64,000 nt of DNA, taken from Eudromia elegans. Taxonomy: Eukaryota; Chordata; Aves; Tinamiformes; Tinamidae. The stretch spans positions 1,015,640-1,079,639 of the forward strand of contig PTEX01000131.1 of the NCBI GenBank assembly GCA_003342815.1, read 5' to 3'. Within the stretch, counting starts at the first letter, position 1; every line of letters begins with the position of its first letter. This document shows positions 29,201 through 38,630 of this stretch, one piece after another. A model generated the notes under the pieces. It had not been told where the DNA came from. It was given only the letters and a program-made list of their open reading frames with translations, and did not search any database. Position numbers and translations under genes: made by a program.

Positions 29201-32200
29201 ATTTCAGCAATGTCACTTGGAGAGTGGCCACACGCAGCTGCACTGGCACACCCAGAGGGCCACAAATTTCTGTGGGAAAGCCAGGAATCAGGAATGCTGA
29301 AACCAAGATTCCCTGCCACGGGGCACATAATATAGAATTAAACTTCGAGAAAGGCCATCTCCAACGTGAAAGTCAACAAAAGTCTGCTTAAAAGGCTTGT
29401 GTTTCTCTATTATTAAGGTGAAGGAAAGAAACTGGGGACAGGTGTTTTTGTTTTAACTCAACACAAAGCAGTAAAAATGAAGAGAGCTTCACTTTCTCAG
29501 AGTGTTCGTCTTCAGCACAGCTGTAAATACAGAAACCTGATGGAGAGATGGCTGCTTGAAGGAGCTCATGCTATTCTACGCATATGACACGAAGCATTTG
29601 TTTCTGCTAGCACTGACTTGTTGTTTAGCTCTGGCTGTGTCAAAATATCCATATTATAGATTACATGCATTAAACAATTCAAGAACATGCTGGATTATGT
29701 ACCTACTCAATTTCAAAATAGTAATAGCTAACAATGAACTTCTTCCCCAGTTGCAAACAAGCACTACTGTTTATAAAACACTATTTTGCCTGCATACTGG
29801 CATGGCCCGAGTCACACTTCTGATTGAACCTGAGCTAATGGCCACAAGTAACATGCTGCAGGGAAATCTTTCCATTTCAGACAGTTACCATTAAGGACCA
29901 AATTGGCACAAGAATTGAGAAGGAATGAATAACACTTCCAAAATTAATTACAACATGCATTGAATAGCATAAGAAGATTTCAACGCGATTTATAACCATT
30001 GTGGAATCAAATCAATAGCGCAGGAATCCAACTGGGAAGCACTATGAATCCAGACCCATTTAGCCTTGCGAGCCCTCGGGCTTTCCTGCTGTAGCAGCAG
30101 AGCAGTAACTCAGCCAGTGTGGAGCAAGGAGAGGCAGCCCCAAGCCTGCACAGAGAAGCTGTGGCAATGCTGCCCCGTCCATCTGTCACGGAGAATTATC
30201 CGAGGAGGACTGAGATGGGTGCTCCAGCTACAGGCTGCCAATGCCCCACAGAGCTTCCCCATCTTATAGCAGCCCACAACACTTGAGGTCTGAAGAATGG
30301 AGCAGCAAGAAGAACAGGATATGATTTACTTCAAAATTCAAATGAAAGTTACTTTAACCTTCTTTTGCATGAGTGAGATAATTGTAGCCATAAAGGGGTT
30401 TAACAACTCTACTGTTACTGACTTATTTAACACGTAAATTTATCTGTACAAAGGAGACTTTCTAAAAGCATGCAGCATATTGCCTAAGATTGAAATGCCG
30501 ATATGTCCTTAAACTGAGAACAAATTTATACCCCACTACACACACAAGCCTCCTATTATCTTCTTTAAAGATTAAATAAAATCCTAGAAAGCATAATTAA
30601 ATTAATTTTGAGCTTTACACAATTGGACTGGATTAGAAGAAAGTATTGAAATGTTTGGTACCTGTAAACATGGCATGGAAGTAGGGGCTGCAGGCGGCTA
30701 GCACAACTCTATGCGCTGCAATTTCCATGTCTTCAGCTACTATCGTCACATCACACAGCAAGTTCTGACTATTCAGAAATACCAGAGAAAGTGGTTTTAC
30801 ATATGCAAACTACAGTAAGAAAACATACAACATGACAGGATTTCTCTTCTCGCACCCTTCAAAAGAAGTGGGAGACAACGTTGATGAAGCAATGTTTTAA
30901 CTGTGTTACAAAACCACATGACTCTTACTTGGTAGGATTACAGATGGCACTTGGGTACACAGGGCTTCCTCAAAGCAAATAATTAAATTGTGCTTTGAAC
31001 TGAGGTTTCTTACATGGAGAAAAAGCTTTCTGCACTGAATAACTCAAATTTCTATCAGTCTAATTTATAAACCTTTTCATTGGAAGTCTGAGCCTCTTTT
31101 AACACCTACGATCAAAAAAATAATTTGATAAACACAAACACAAGCAAGTTGTGTTAAGAAACAAAACTTTCCAGATTACAAAAAATACTGACTTCAGATA
31201 AGATCTCTGGGTACAACAGTGGAATCTCACGCCTACTTAAGCATTTAAAACCATTACCAGATTATATTTAAGGTATATTTTTTCAAGTATGTTTCATATA
31301 CAGTTAATGCACACAATAGCTTTTTTTTTTACTCAAATTACTTCACAACTCTTCAGTTAACTCCATATTCTGTCTCAGTTTTTATCTTTGTTATATTCAC
31401 TTGCATGCTTGTCTTTTGTAACTGTAATATATATTTCCTCCCTCTTCTGTTGCAGCAAAGAACTCTCTTTTTTAATTATTCCTAACACAAATGTTTCCAA
31501 TGCAGTTTACAGCTACTGGATATACATCTTCCAACTATGTTCATCACAACTGTTAATCTTTATAATGAGACTTTTTTTCTTCTTTTTCTCAAAAAAAAGA
31601 AGAAAAAAGGGTTGCAGTTTCCTAGCACCTAAACAGTCATCTTTTATTCTCTCCCTATTCTGGACGTGTCTTTACAAAAGTAACATACCACTGACAAAAC
31701 TCAGAGCAAGAGCAATAAAAAGGAGGGGATAAAGAGGGTGCTCTGATAGAGGGGCCAGAGCCCTAAGTCAAACTAATGACCCCTCTTCTCAGTAATTGGG
31801 GGCTGCACTGTAAGCCTTACAGCCTTAGAGTTTGCTTGGTTGTTTCTTCCACTTTCAGTTCCTAGCACTTACAGTAAATAGCTGAGGTTGCAATATGGTT
31901 AGTATCAAAAAAATTTATTATTTGTGCAATGACCAGGCCTGTATGAGACACGGAATTCAGAGGAAGTTAAGAATATAAGCCATTAAATTTAAAGTTGACA
32001 CAGAAAGCCATAAACAAATGGTCATCTGGCACATATCCCGCTTTTCCAGAGATGTGTACACTTATCCTGACAACAGTAACATAAAATGTTTTCTGTGTGG
32101 TTGCACAGAGATAGCAAAGCCAACAGTGAAGCCTGAAGCACTAAGTTTACATCAGTGCAAAATTTGAGCTCATTAACTACATTTCACAATATAGACACAA

Positions 32201-35200
32201 TTGCTTATTTGGGGGAGAGCCCAGATGCATCTACAGAGGCTGGAACAGCACTAGGTGAATATACCCTACAGGATTGATAAGCTCAACCTGAATTATATAC
32301 TCTAGTGCAAACATCTTCTGGCTTCTACAGCAATTTGGCTCATTTATTTCATGTTGGCAAATTAATTTGTTTTGCAAAAGCTTATATTCTGCTGCAAATT
32401 TTAACAATTCACTTGTATAGACAGGCTGAATGCGAAGAGCTATAGCAGACCATCCTCTTGAGAGATGGAAGGCAAGCAAAAACAGTTTGTTTATCTGCAA
32501 ATTTCTATCCACTGGGGTATAGAGAAAAAGGTCAATATTCACATTAAAAGAAAAAAAATCAGTAAAGAATAAGAATTTTGGCAAATATAGGTGAGGTCAT
32601 TGTGACAAAAGTTATAATGAGGAACAGAGATAGGTACTCAAGTCTTATTTACTCATATGTCATAAATTAATTAGATATCCTAATGATTCTCTGCCTCAGT
32701 GTTGAGGTGATGGTAAGGAAATGATAAAAATTACCAATGACAAAATTACTCAAATCTGTCAAAATTCAAAGGAAAGAAAAAAAATATTATGAGTTAATAA
32801 AACCAGGTAACTTGAAAGTAGCCAAAAATTTAACATAAACCATTGGACTTAAGCACTCTGGAAAAATAATAGATTTTAGAGTGCTTCTCTAAAAGATTTC
32901 TTTATTACTTGTACACTTTCAAGAGAGTATAGCTGTAGCAAACACCCACTTGTACTACATTAACAGAAGGAACTGAGATGGAAACCACTTTAACAATACA
33001 GTCAATAAAACCTGAAATATCTTTAACTTGACTAAAGTTAGGTCTTCATTTGAGTAAACAAGTCTGAAACTGATTTAAAATATTTAACTTTATTATTTCA
33101 AAATTAAATGTAAATATTAATGTTTTAATCTTATCTAATTAACACTTTACATTTTAAGAGCTGTGCTGAGATCAATGTTCAGCACTGAACACTGATGTGT
33201 CAAACGCCCTACGCAGAACTCCACTTAAGGTTTACCAGGCATTGCTCATGCTCCAACTTTGACTATTTATAAGTGTAAGAAAATTCCTCAGATCGCTTCT
33301 ACAGTGATCTGAATTTAAGTAACCATGGAAACTAGAGTATATTCTTGAAATAATCCACAGCTTTCAACAACGCACTCTGCTGGAAGATAATGTCTGTTTT
33401 ACTTACAGTGCCAAAGAATTTAAGTAAGGTTTAGTACTCCTCAAACTGCCATAATTTAAGATTCTAAGAGTTTAGATGAAGAAAACCATCTTATTCTCAG
33501 AAGAAAGTTTTTCTTCTAGGGGAAGATGGTTTTCTTCAGCTGAACTCTTCCTCACCTGTACAGTTATGGCTGCTAGTGCTCTGCCACACTCCCTGAGGCA
33601 GTGAACTCAGTTACTGGGGTCTTTGAAAAGTAAGGTAAAGCAACAAACATTCTTCTTCTTCCAGCATCAGGTAACTAAGTTGTTACATACCGTGAAAGAA
33701 AAAGTTTCTGCTTTTGCTTCATTATCCTCAGACTATGGGAATTCTTGAGCTAAAGTATCTTTAGTCAGAGAACATGATCATCTGCAGTCTTCCAGTACAA
33801 GAAAAATCGTCACAGCTAGATAAATACACTGACCTGATCAGAGAACCTACCATGATATTAAAGGTTTACCCATAAAGAAAAAGAAAAGATCAAAGCAGCA
33901 GACATCTTTCAATAAGATATCAATTGCTGATTTTATTTATCAAACGAAGTCTCTCCAATTTTTAAACTCATACGAGAAATAAGAACAGGCTAAAGGATTT
34001 TTAGCATCCTCAGGTATTATCTACGCTAGTTTTTTATTATTATTATTTAATTTCTCCATTGTTGCTCTTAGTATTTCAGCTTCATAGCTGTCAGTGATAG
34101 TTGTGAGCCCTAATTACCAGAGCTCAGTTGTGAGCTCTAATTACCAGCTGTCACAGCTTTCAGCACCATCTCACCTACCCATCTGTACAAAATAAATCAA
34201 TATGGGTGCTAAGAACAGCACCAGTTTCCCAGTTCTGCGGAAACCGATGGCAATTTCACTCAAGGTCTTACAAAACTTTATCTCAAAAAGTGATTTTCAG
34301 CATATGATTCGGAGCTCTGTGGGAGTTCATTAATTTCTTCTGAGGGACATGCAAAAGATAAGCAAGAAAAGAAATTCTACTGTCATTTGCTTTACATTCG
34401 TTAGAGTGTGAACTATATCACCAGATTGGAAAATTTTTAAGATTTTGTCAGTCTGCAGACTGCTGCAAAAAAACGATGACAGACATACTAACAGTCTCAG
34501 GCTCAATTAAGGGGCAGTTTTTAATCTATCCAGGATCAACTATATACAACATAGGATCAATAGCTGTAATTCCTTAACAACATCCTCCAAGAGGTTTTCA
34601 AGTCCCATAAAGCCAGCTCTGCCTAACTTTTGAGGGGCAAAGATATACTATACCATTACATCACATGACTATCATTCAGTTACCATTTTATTGTATATTT
34701 CACTTTATAAGCTCGAACTCTGTGTTTGTATATTCCATTTTTTTGGAACTTAATACACACAATCAAAATTTATTATGGACTGTGGGAAGATGTATTCAGT
34801 AAAGCAATACCTTCTTAATTCATTCATCACTTTGAAAGCTTTCTTCATGTGCCATGGATTCACTGTAACGGGACAGTGTTTTTCAGTGTTATCATCTTTC
34901 AGATCCAATGGCTTCTGATGGCAAAGTTTGGTACATCTGGAAAGGAAAGAGAACAAGGTTACTACTCCTGTCTACTCCCTGTTCTGTGGCTCTATTTTAC
35001 TATTGTTATCTTGGGAAAAGGAGAGAAGAGAAAAGGAAAAAGAAAAGCACTCCAACTTACTCCTTACTTCAGTAAATTCGGTTTCCATACTAATGGTGTA
35101 TGGGGCGGGGGGAATGGTAGCAAGTTCCCTAGTTAGCACTAAGTAGGTCCTCAATACAAATGAGGTCAATAGAGGCATTTCACACTAACAATAAGCTCCA

Positions 35201-36943
35201 TAAACAAAAACCTGAGATGACACCTTAGAATGTTCCTAAGAAAATCTGAAATCCTAAGGCTTTTTTCCCCAGTGCCAGCACAGACTCCCACCATGAGGAA
35301 GCATGGTATCAGCAGTCTCCTAGCTGTGGCTCCGCAGTTCCCTACCCTTCCAGCAGCAGGACCTGGCTTGTGATTCCGGTCACCTCCAGCTCCTCTCCCT
35401 GATGCGATGACAACCACAGTTGTCCCATCCTTTCCAAGCAGCGCTGCGAAGCTTGAGGCAGTAGGACAACAACGGGGTAGCTTCACTGATCCACTCCATG
35501 TTTTGAAAAGCACAAGACAAAACAACCAAACTCAAAGTCTTCTTACTCTCCATGAGTAACATGTAACAGCAACAACAAAACACTTAAGTTCTGCAGAAAA
35601 GATTGTTGTGCATTTTCTAGGACCACCTAAATCTCAAGCCCTGCTAGTAAGTAAGACTAGTCTGCAGCCACGATGAAAGTTACATTATTGCTGCACTTGG
35701 AAAGCACTTGGTATGAGCACCCATATTAACTTATACTGTGTAACTCCATTCCCTAACCTCCAAAGTAAAAACAGCCAAAATATCCCTTGCACTAAAGTCA
35801 GTCCATGGGCAGCTGACTGCCACATCAGAGAGTTGATTTCAACCAGAAGCTCTATCCTACTTCCCTAAAGTAAGAATAACCAAATTTAACAGGCAAATTT
35901 AACAGAATGCCAGAATTCCAATCTCTTCCCCCGGCCCTTCCGTTTCCTCTTCTTTAGGCACCTCTGCAGAAGCCTTAAAGAAAAACTCAGGGATAATTAA
36001 GACTTTAACCCGAGATTTGACACCCTGTGCACTACAACAAGTGGCAAACTCATTGGCTTTATTTTTCATGAGTCCAAAGCCAGTAACAACATTTTGGGGT
36101 AACGCAGCAGGAATCTCCAAACAAGAAGGAAACAGGCAATAAATCAATCAATCAATCAGGCCTGAAAGATAAAGGTGAACAAAGCGAGCCCCACCTGCAG
36201 AACTCAAACTGCTACCAGCGCGGGGCAGCCACATGGGTCTGCCGCGAGTCTGAAGCCTCAGCTCCCTTTGGGAAAGGGCACGGCACGAAGGATGCAGGAA
36301 GGGGCCACAGAGGCAACCTTGGTGTCAGCTAGAAGCCCGTGCTACGTGTTGCGGCAGACACGTAGGTGACACAGCTCTGGGGCTACTCTATGTATGCAGG
36401 TACATATGTTAGTATCTCGCATTTTCCTTCCGAGGGCTTCCCGCGGGGAGGCACCAGGCCGGAGCGGCGCCGGCCCTGCGGCACCCCCGCGGGGACACGA
36501 GCGCGGCCGCATCCGCAGCGGGAGGCAGCGGCTGCCCGCGGGCCGCGAGCGGCTCCGCGCCGGAGCCTCGCGGCACCAACGACGGCCTCGACCCGCAGGC
36601 CCGGAGCCCCCGCGCAGCCCCCGCGCTCGCCGCCTGCTCGAGCTGCCCGGCGGAACCGGCGCCTCCGCCCGGCTCGGGAGTCGAGCGCAAACGCTGCCCC
36701 GCAAACGACAACGGCACCAACACACACAGCGGCCGCAACGGCCGCAGCAGCGAAGCCTGACCGGGCGCCTGGTGGCGGCGGTGGGACGAGCGCGGCCGCC
36801 CCCGCAGCGCGGGACGCGGGACGCAGCACCCAGCGCGGGCCGCGCTCGCCGCCCGCCCGCTCTCCCTACTCGCCTCTCCTCCCTCTCCGCTCCGCTCCGC
36901 GCCGCGCAGCGCGCACTCACACGGGCGGCAGCAGCATCTCCAT
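1..36943 (-). CDS. KLHL2: KLHL2 (Mayven), 5' part, six exons, partial at left edge
   Basis: This is the N-terminal part of a BTB-BACK-kelch protein. The family acts as substrate adaptor for CUL3-RBX1 ubiquitin ligases in the cytoplasm, and KLHL2 also binds actin. Coding segments, in transcript order, are 36943-36921, 34936-34811, 30768-30662, 26334-26213, 7591-7429 and 105-1 (continuing outside). Phases match at every junction and give about 215 residues: a short variable N-terminus (1-45), the BTB domain (about 46-152) and the start of the BACK domain. The BTB contains the block [20 protein letters not shown] and the stretch [20 protein letters not shown], which match KLHL2 better than my memory of its paralogue KLHL3. 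The kelch propeller is not in the window. Introns are 2.0, 4.0, 4.3, 18.6 and 7.3 kb. The gene lies head-to-head with TMEM192. Identity rests on remembered protein sequence, not a search. Confidence 0.95.
762..975 (-). mobile_element. CR1 LINE 3' fragment
   Basis: The plus strand shows atcacagaatggttgatgtt, then gagatcacctagtccaac, ccccctgctccagcagg and ctccacagcctctctgggca, the reversed CR1 tail. Orientation is minus, sense to KLHL2. A minus-strand ORF (801-1076) is mostly CR1 sequence in a non-coding frame. Confidence 0.93.
2065..2088. repeat. TA microsatellite
   Basis: This is an AT dinucleotide run with one C interruption, followed by a T run. Confidence 0.9.
5109..5131. repeat. T23 homopolymer
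   Basis: There are twenty-three consecutive T on the plus strand, in KLHL2 intron 5. It may be the A tail of an old minus-strand retrotransposed sequence, but I recognise nothing next to it. Confidence 0.95.
6660..6729. repeat. Short direct duplication, period 38
   Basis: Two 32-base copies (6660-6691 and 6698-6729) share AGATGCACA and ACAGCTAAGCTACAC, separated by six bases. Confidence 0.9.
7423..7429 (-). promoter_or_regulatory. KLHL2: Non-canonical GC splice donor
   Basis: Exon 5 ends GCAG and the intron begins gcaagt. Apart from the C at +2, this matches the donor consensus fully, as expected for a GC-AG intron. Joining here restores the frame Y-A-E-Q-H-F that is conserved in KLHL2. Confidence 0.92.
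7429..7591 (-). CDS. KLHL2: KLHL2 coding exon 5 (BTB end, BACK start)
   Basis: The acceptor is cttccag. The exon encodes residues 127-180: [20 protein letters not shown], then [19 protein letters not shown] and [15 protein letters not shown], plus the first base of a glutamate codon. This covers the end of BTB and the beginning of the BACK domain. The 3' splice junction is GCAG|gcaagt, a non-canonical GC donor. No in-frame GT donor is available nearby, and the GC site gives the correct phase to join exon 6. Confidence 0.95.
13030..13061. repeat. 16-bp exact tandem duplication
   Basis: The unit CATCTCTGTCTCTACA occurs twice in direct succession. Confidence 0.95.
13209..13247. repeat. TA-rich then GA-rich microsatellite
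   Basis: An interrupted (TA)n run with TATG variants is followed by AAAGAGAGAGAGA. Confidence 0.85.
14166..14197. repeat. (AT)16 microsatellite
   Basis: There are 32 bases of perfect AT dinucleotide, flanked by shorter TA runs and GCGTGTGC. It lies in KLHL2 intron 4. Confidence 0.97.
14675..14786. repeat. 56-bp tandem duplication
   Basis: Two adjacent copies (14675-14730 and 14731-14786) share CCCACTTCC, TCACCTCCTCCA and TTTCTGATTCATTC, with about nine differences. They are pyrimidine-rich on the plus strand. The start of a third copy (CTTGAACTC) is doubtful. Confidence 0.92.
17511..17770 (-). mobile_element. CR1 LINE 3' fragment
   Basis: The plus strand reads as the reverse of a CR1 end: tcacagaatc, then ggaagggacc, tctagagatcatctagtcca, ccacaacctctctgggcagc and tgctctgtcaccctcacag. 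The element therefore lies on the minus strand, sense to KLHL2. The minus-strand frame at 17586-17804 keeps the CR1 ORF2 C-terminal signature [17 protein letters not shown], ending at an early TGA after CLDAIL. The copy is 5'-truncated, as is usual for CR1, and is no longer active. Confidence 0.93.
21604..21663 (-). mobile_element. CR1 LINE terminal fragment, about 60 bp
   Basis: Sequence tcacagaacggttgaggttg followed by gaagggacctctggaggtca and tctagtccaacctccc is the extreme 3' end of a CR1 on the minus strand. It lies in KLHL2 intron 4. Confidence 0.9.
26213..26334 (-). CDS. KLHL2: KLHL2 coding exon 4 (BTB)
   Basis: The acceptor is ttttcag and the donor is ACAG|gtaaga. The exon completes a glycine codon and encodes residues 87-126, from [10 protein letters not shown] to [12 protein letters not shown]. 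The central part is nearly identical to the remembered human protein; the one substitution I see is IYTAE for VYTAE. It ends on a codon boundary. The reading frame stays open some way into both flanking introns, which makes the apparent ORF larger than the exon. Confidence 0.97.
26335..30661 (-). other. KLHL2: KLHL2 intron 3
   Basis: This 4327-base intron has canonical gt...ag ends. I see no gene, transposon or notable repeat in it. Short ORFs on both strands look random. Confidence 0.88.
30662..30768 (-). CDS. KLHL2: KLHL2 coding exon 3 (BTB core)
   Basis: The acceptor is gaatag and the donor is ACAG|gtacca. The exon encodes residues 50-85, [20 protein letters not shown] and [16 protein letters not shown]. 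This is the classic BTB signature: LCDV strand, AHR helix start and the CSPYF motif. It leaves one base of the following glycine codon. The 107-base length keeps the frame. Confidence 0.97.
31572..31608. repeat. A/T-rich inverted repeat
   Basis: A T-rich arm with a central CTTC (31572-31587) is followed by CTC and its complement with GAAG (31591-31608). It is a low-complexity hairpin. Confidence 0.7.
33466..33549 (+). other. Long imperfect hairpin in KLHL2 intron 2
   Basis: The arms TGAAGAAAACCATCTT (33477-33492) and AAGATGGTTTTCTTCA (33523-33538) are exact reverse complements. An outer 10-pair stem (33466-33475 with 33540-33549) and an inner 8-pair stem (33499-33506 with 33510-33517) extend it to about 84 bases with a 3-base loop. 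Between the stems are one A-G mismatch and a segment paired mostly by G-U. All G-U wobbles occur when the plus strand is read as RNA; on the KLHL2-sense strand they become A-C mismatches. The shape is pre-miRNA-like, but it could equally be a relic of a palindromic element. Confidence 0.8.
34100..34153. repeat. 27-bp tandem duplication
   Basis: There are two adjacent 27-base copies beginning GTTGTGAGC and containing CTAATTACCAG. They differ at a few positions. The repeat lies in KLHL2 intron 2. Confidence 0.9.
34811..34936 (-). CDS. KLHL2: KLHL2 coding exon 2
   Basis: A pyrimidine tract and ccag precede the exon, and the donor is AAG|gtattg. It completes the valine codon and encodes residues 9-49, including [15 protein letters not shown] and [16 protein letters not shown], which agree closely with the N-terminus of mammalian KLHL2. 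It leaves two bases (AG) of a serine codon. The segment leads into the first helix of the BTB domain. Confidence 0.96.
34937..36920 (-). other. KLHL2: KLHL2 intron 1
   Basis: The intron runs from donor gtgagt to acceptor ccag and is 1984 bases long. The first 500 bases are CpG island. The rest is ordinary sequence with a short (TCAA)n run near 36147-36161. I see no other gene. Confidence 0.9.
36921..36943 (-). CDS. KLHL2: KLHL2 coding exon 1
   Basis: This exon encodes MEMLLPP plus two bases of a valine codon. The start lies in a perfect Kozak context (GCCGCCATGG on the minus strand). The exon ends at CCCGT followed by the donor gtgagt. Human KLHL2, as I recall it, also has a tiny first coding exon (MET-PPL-PPA) just before the conserved CTK. 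The second ATG, two codons downstream, is in frame and could serve as an alternative start. An out-of-frame upstream ATG in good context lies 34 bases 5' (see the uORF entry). Confidence 0.88.
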
Positions 36944-37113
36944 GGCGGCGGGGCGGGCGCGCGGCCGCCAGCACCATCCCGAGCTCCGCGCTGCGCCCGC
37001 GGGACCGCGCCGGCCCCGGGCCGCCCGCTTCCGGGCTCCCCCGCGCCGCGCCGCGCCGCGCAGAGGGGCGGGGCGGCAGCGCGCAGGCGCGGCGGCCGGA
37101 GTGGCGAGGGCGG

Positions 37114-37158
37114 GCCGTTGGAGCCGTTGGAGCCGTTGGAGCCGTTGGAGCCGTTGGA
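37114..37158. repeat. 9-bp tandem repeat, five full units
   Basis: The unit GCCGTTGGA is repeated five times perfectly and followed by a partial unit (GCCGT). It lies at the outer edge of the KLHL2 CpG island, about 170-215 bases upstream of the KLHL2 start codon. Confidence 0.97.
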
Positions 37159-37460
37159 GCCGTGCAGCTGTGTGCCGCCATCAAGTGCGGGCTGCGAGTC
37201 TGGAGGGCGCCAGATGTGCCTTGCTGCCCTCCCGTGAGCACCGGGGAACACGAGGGTTGGACTAGACCTTGGCCTTAAACACGGGGCGTTTAGGGTTGCG
37301 GGTCAGCAGGACTCCTGATGCCACCAAATGTGACATGAGTTCACCTAGCGCTGTAGAGCAGCGACTGTTTGCCTCAAAGCAGCGGCCTCTGTCTAGTCCT
37401 CATAATCACACGTTTTGTTAGCGTTTAGGATCCGATAGCCCGTTTCTTTCGTTTGTTCAA

Positions 37461-37520
37461 CGTTTAAGGAGCCCCTGTGATGTGGGAATGTGAAAATGAA
37501 GCACAAATAGGGCAGGGATC
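37461..37520 (+). repeat. Diverged repeat copy A
   Basis: This copy shares CGTTTA, CTGTGATG, GAAGCACAAA and CAGGGAT in the same order and spacing with copy B at 38571-38630, about 1.1 kb away in the same orientation. Weaker similarity extends upstream. The family is not recognised. Confidence 0.7.
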
Positions 37521-38570
37521 TGCTTCACATCGTCTCTCCAGAAGCTACCCTAATGCAAACGGCAGTGAAGGCGACTGTTCAGCAATTCCCATCTTGTGGT
37601 GTCGGGAAGATTTTACTGCACTCAAACCTCTATAATTCACTTCTAAATCCTAACGAGAGGACTGTGTAGTGATAGCATATGTGTTTATCAAGCTGAAAAT
37701 AGGATATCTGCTACAGATAGTCTCTATAAAATCAAAATGCCTCTCCACTGGGCTAGGAGACCTGATTTTAAAAAATGTTATATAAAATTAATACATTTGT
37801 TGCCAAATGGTCAAAGCTACTGTCCTAAAAGTGAGACGAGTTTGAGGAGTGCACGTTTTGTGCAGGCAAACAGAAAACAGCAGTGTATTTGGGGAAAGAA
37901 CACTAAAGAGGGACACATAAAGCCTTCCCCAGTGTTTCTAATGCAATCAGGGCTTAGGAAAACGCAGTTTCAGGTTTTTCTCTCCATTTATCTCTCAGTT
38001 TACCAAGTCTCTTCCACTAAGCTGTGGTGTTTAGTTTGGGAACCCTTCAGAAATCCTCCAACGGGGAGGTTTGCGCTGGAGATTTTGCTAGGTGGGCTTG
38101 CCGCAGTGGGCAGCGCCTGTTTTCACAAAGTCTCTGCTTTGTGGGTGTTGAATTTGCCTCAAGAGACAGCCACGTTTGCCCCAGGGTGTACTGGCAAAGA
38201 GAAGACACTTACTAAAGACTAGGAAGAGCAGCAAGAAACCCGCCTAGAATGGCGGCTGGCTCCAAAGGGACCGGCTTGCAACAACGCCAGGTGAAATGGA
38301 GGTTTGGAAGCGCCGCTTTCGGCCTCGCCAATGGGCCCTGCTGGAGCTGAGTCCTCCTGCACCAGCTCATTGCCTCGCTACCCACCTCGGTCACCTCCTG
38401 CCTTGGGGCTGCCGCGTCGCCCCGCAGACGGGCTGCTCTGAAAGGCAGCACTCCTGGCACTCTTTCACACTGACACACTCACAGGCTCAGCACAGAGCTT
38501 CGCAGGCCTCACACGGAGACATTCGAGGTCTGTCATTTCCTTGCAGCGCTCTTTCAGCTTCTCAGACAAA

Positions 38571-38630
38571 CGTTTAGGAAGCTTCTGTGATGCAGGACAT
38601 CAGAAAGAAGCACAAACATGTCAGGGATAT
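38571..38630 (+). repeat. Diverged repeat copy B
   Basis: This is the partner of copy A at 37461-37520, with the same ordered word matches. It is either an old local duplication or two copies of an unlisted dispersed repeat. Confidence 0.7.

Larger units (their letters stand above)
30769..34810 (-). other. KLHL2: KLHL2 intron 2
   Basis: This is 4042 bases of AT-rich sequence. It holds a long imperfect hairpin (33466-33549), a 27-bp tandem duplication (34100-34153) and an A/T-rich hairpin (31572-31608). No recognisable transposon or coding sequence was seen. Confidence 0.9.
34892..36977 (-). promoter_or_regulatory. Upstream ORF overlapping the KLHL2 start, ending in exon 2
   Basis: An ATG at 36977 (minus strand) lies 34 bases upstream of the KLHL2 start and out of frame with it. 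It has G at -3 and G at +4, a good initiation context. The frame runs 19 codons to the exon 1 donor, joins exon 2 cleanly and stops at TGA 34894-34892, giving 33 codons. If transcription begins upstream of 36977, ribosomes starting here would bypass the KLHL2 ATG. The transcription start is not known from sequence alone. Confidence 0.55.
36420..37225. promoter_or_regulatory. KLHL2: CpG island and promoter of KLHL2
   Basis: This is a very GC-rich, CpG-dense block covering KLHL2 exon 1, about 500 bases of intron 1 and about 280 bases upstream. Visible sites upstream of the start are a double GC box (Sp1 type) at 37065-37076, an ETS-type CCGGAAG on the minus strand at about 37028-37034, and an NRF1-like GCGCAGGCGC at 37081-37090. 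No TATA box is seen. ORFs of nearly 300 codons on both strands here are by-products of the low stop-codon density. Confidence 0.85.

Noticed and set aside
36342-37278. Several ORFs of 280-299 codons on both strands at the KLHL2 promoter
   Set aside because: They overlap on all frames in a CpG island, are R/A/P/G-rich with no domain, and cover exon 1 and promoter elements. They reflect few stop codons in GC-rich DNA.
37250-37285. GGGTTGGACTAGACCTTGG, resembling a plus-strand CR1 end
   Set aside because: Only about 15 bases match, with no further CR1 sequence on either side.
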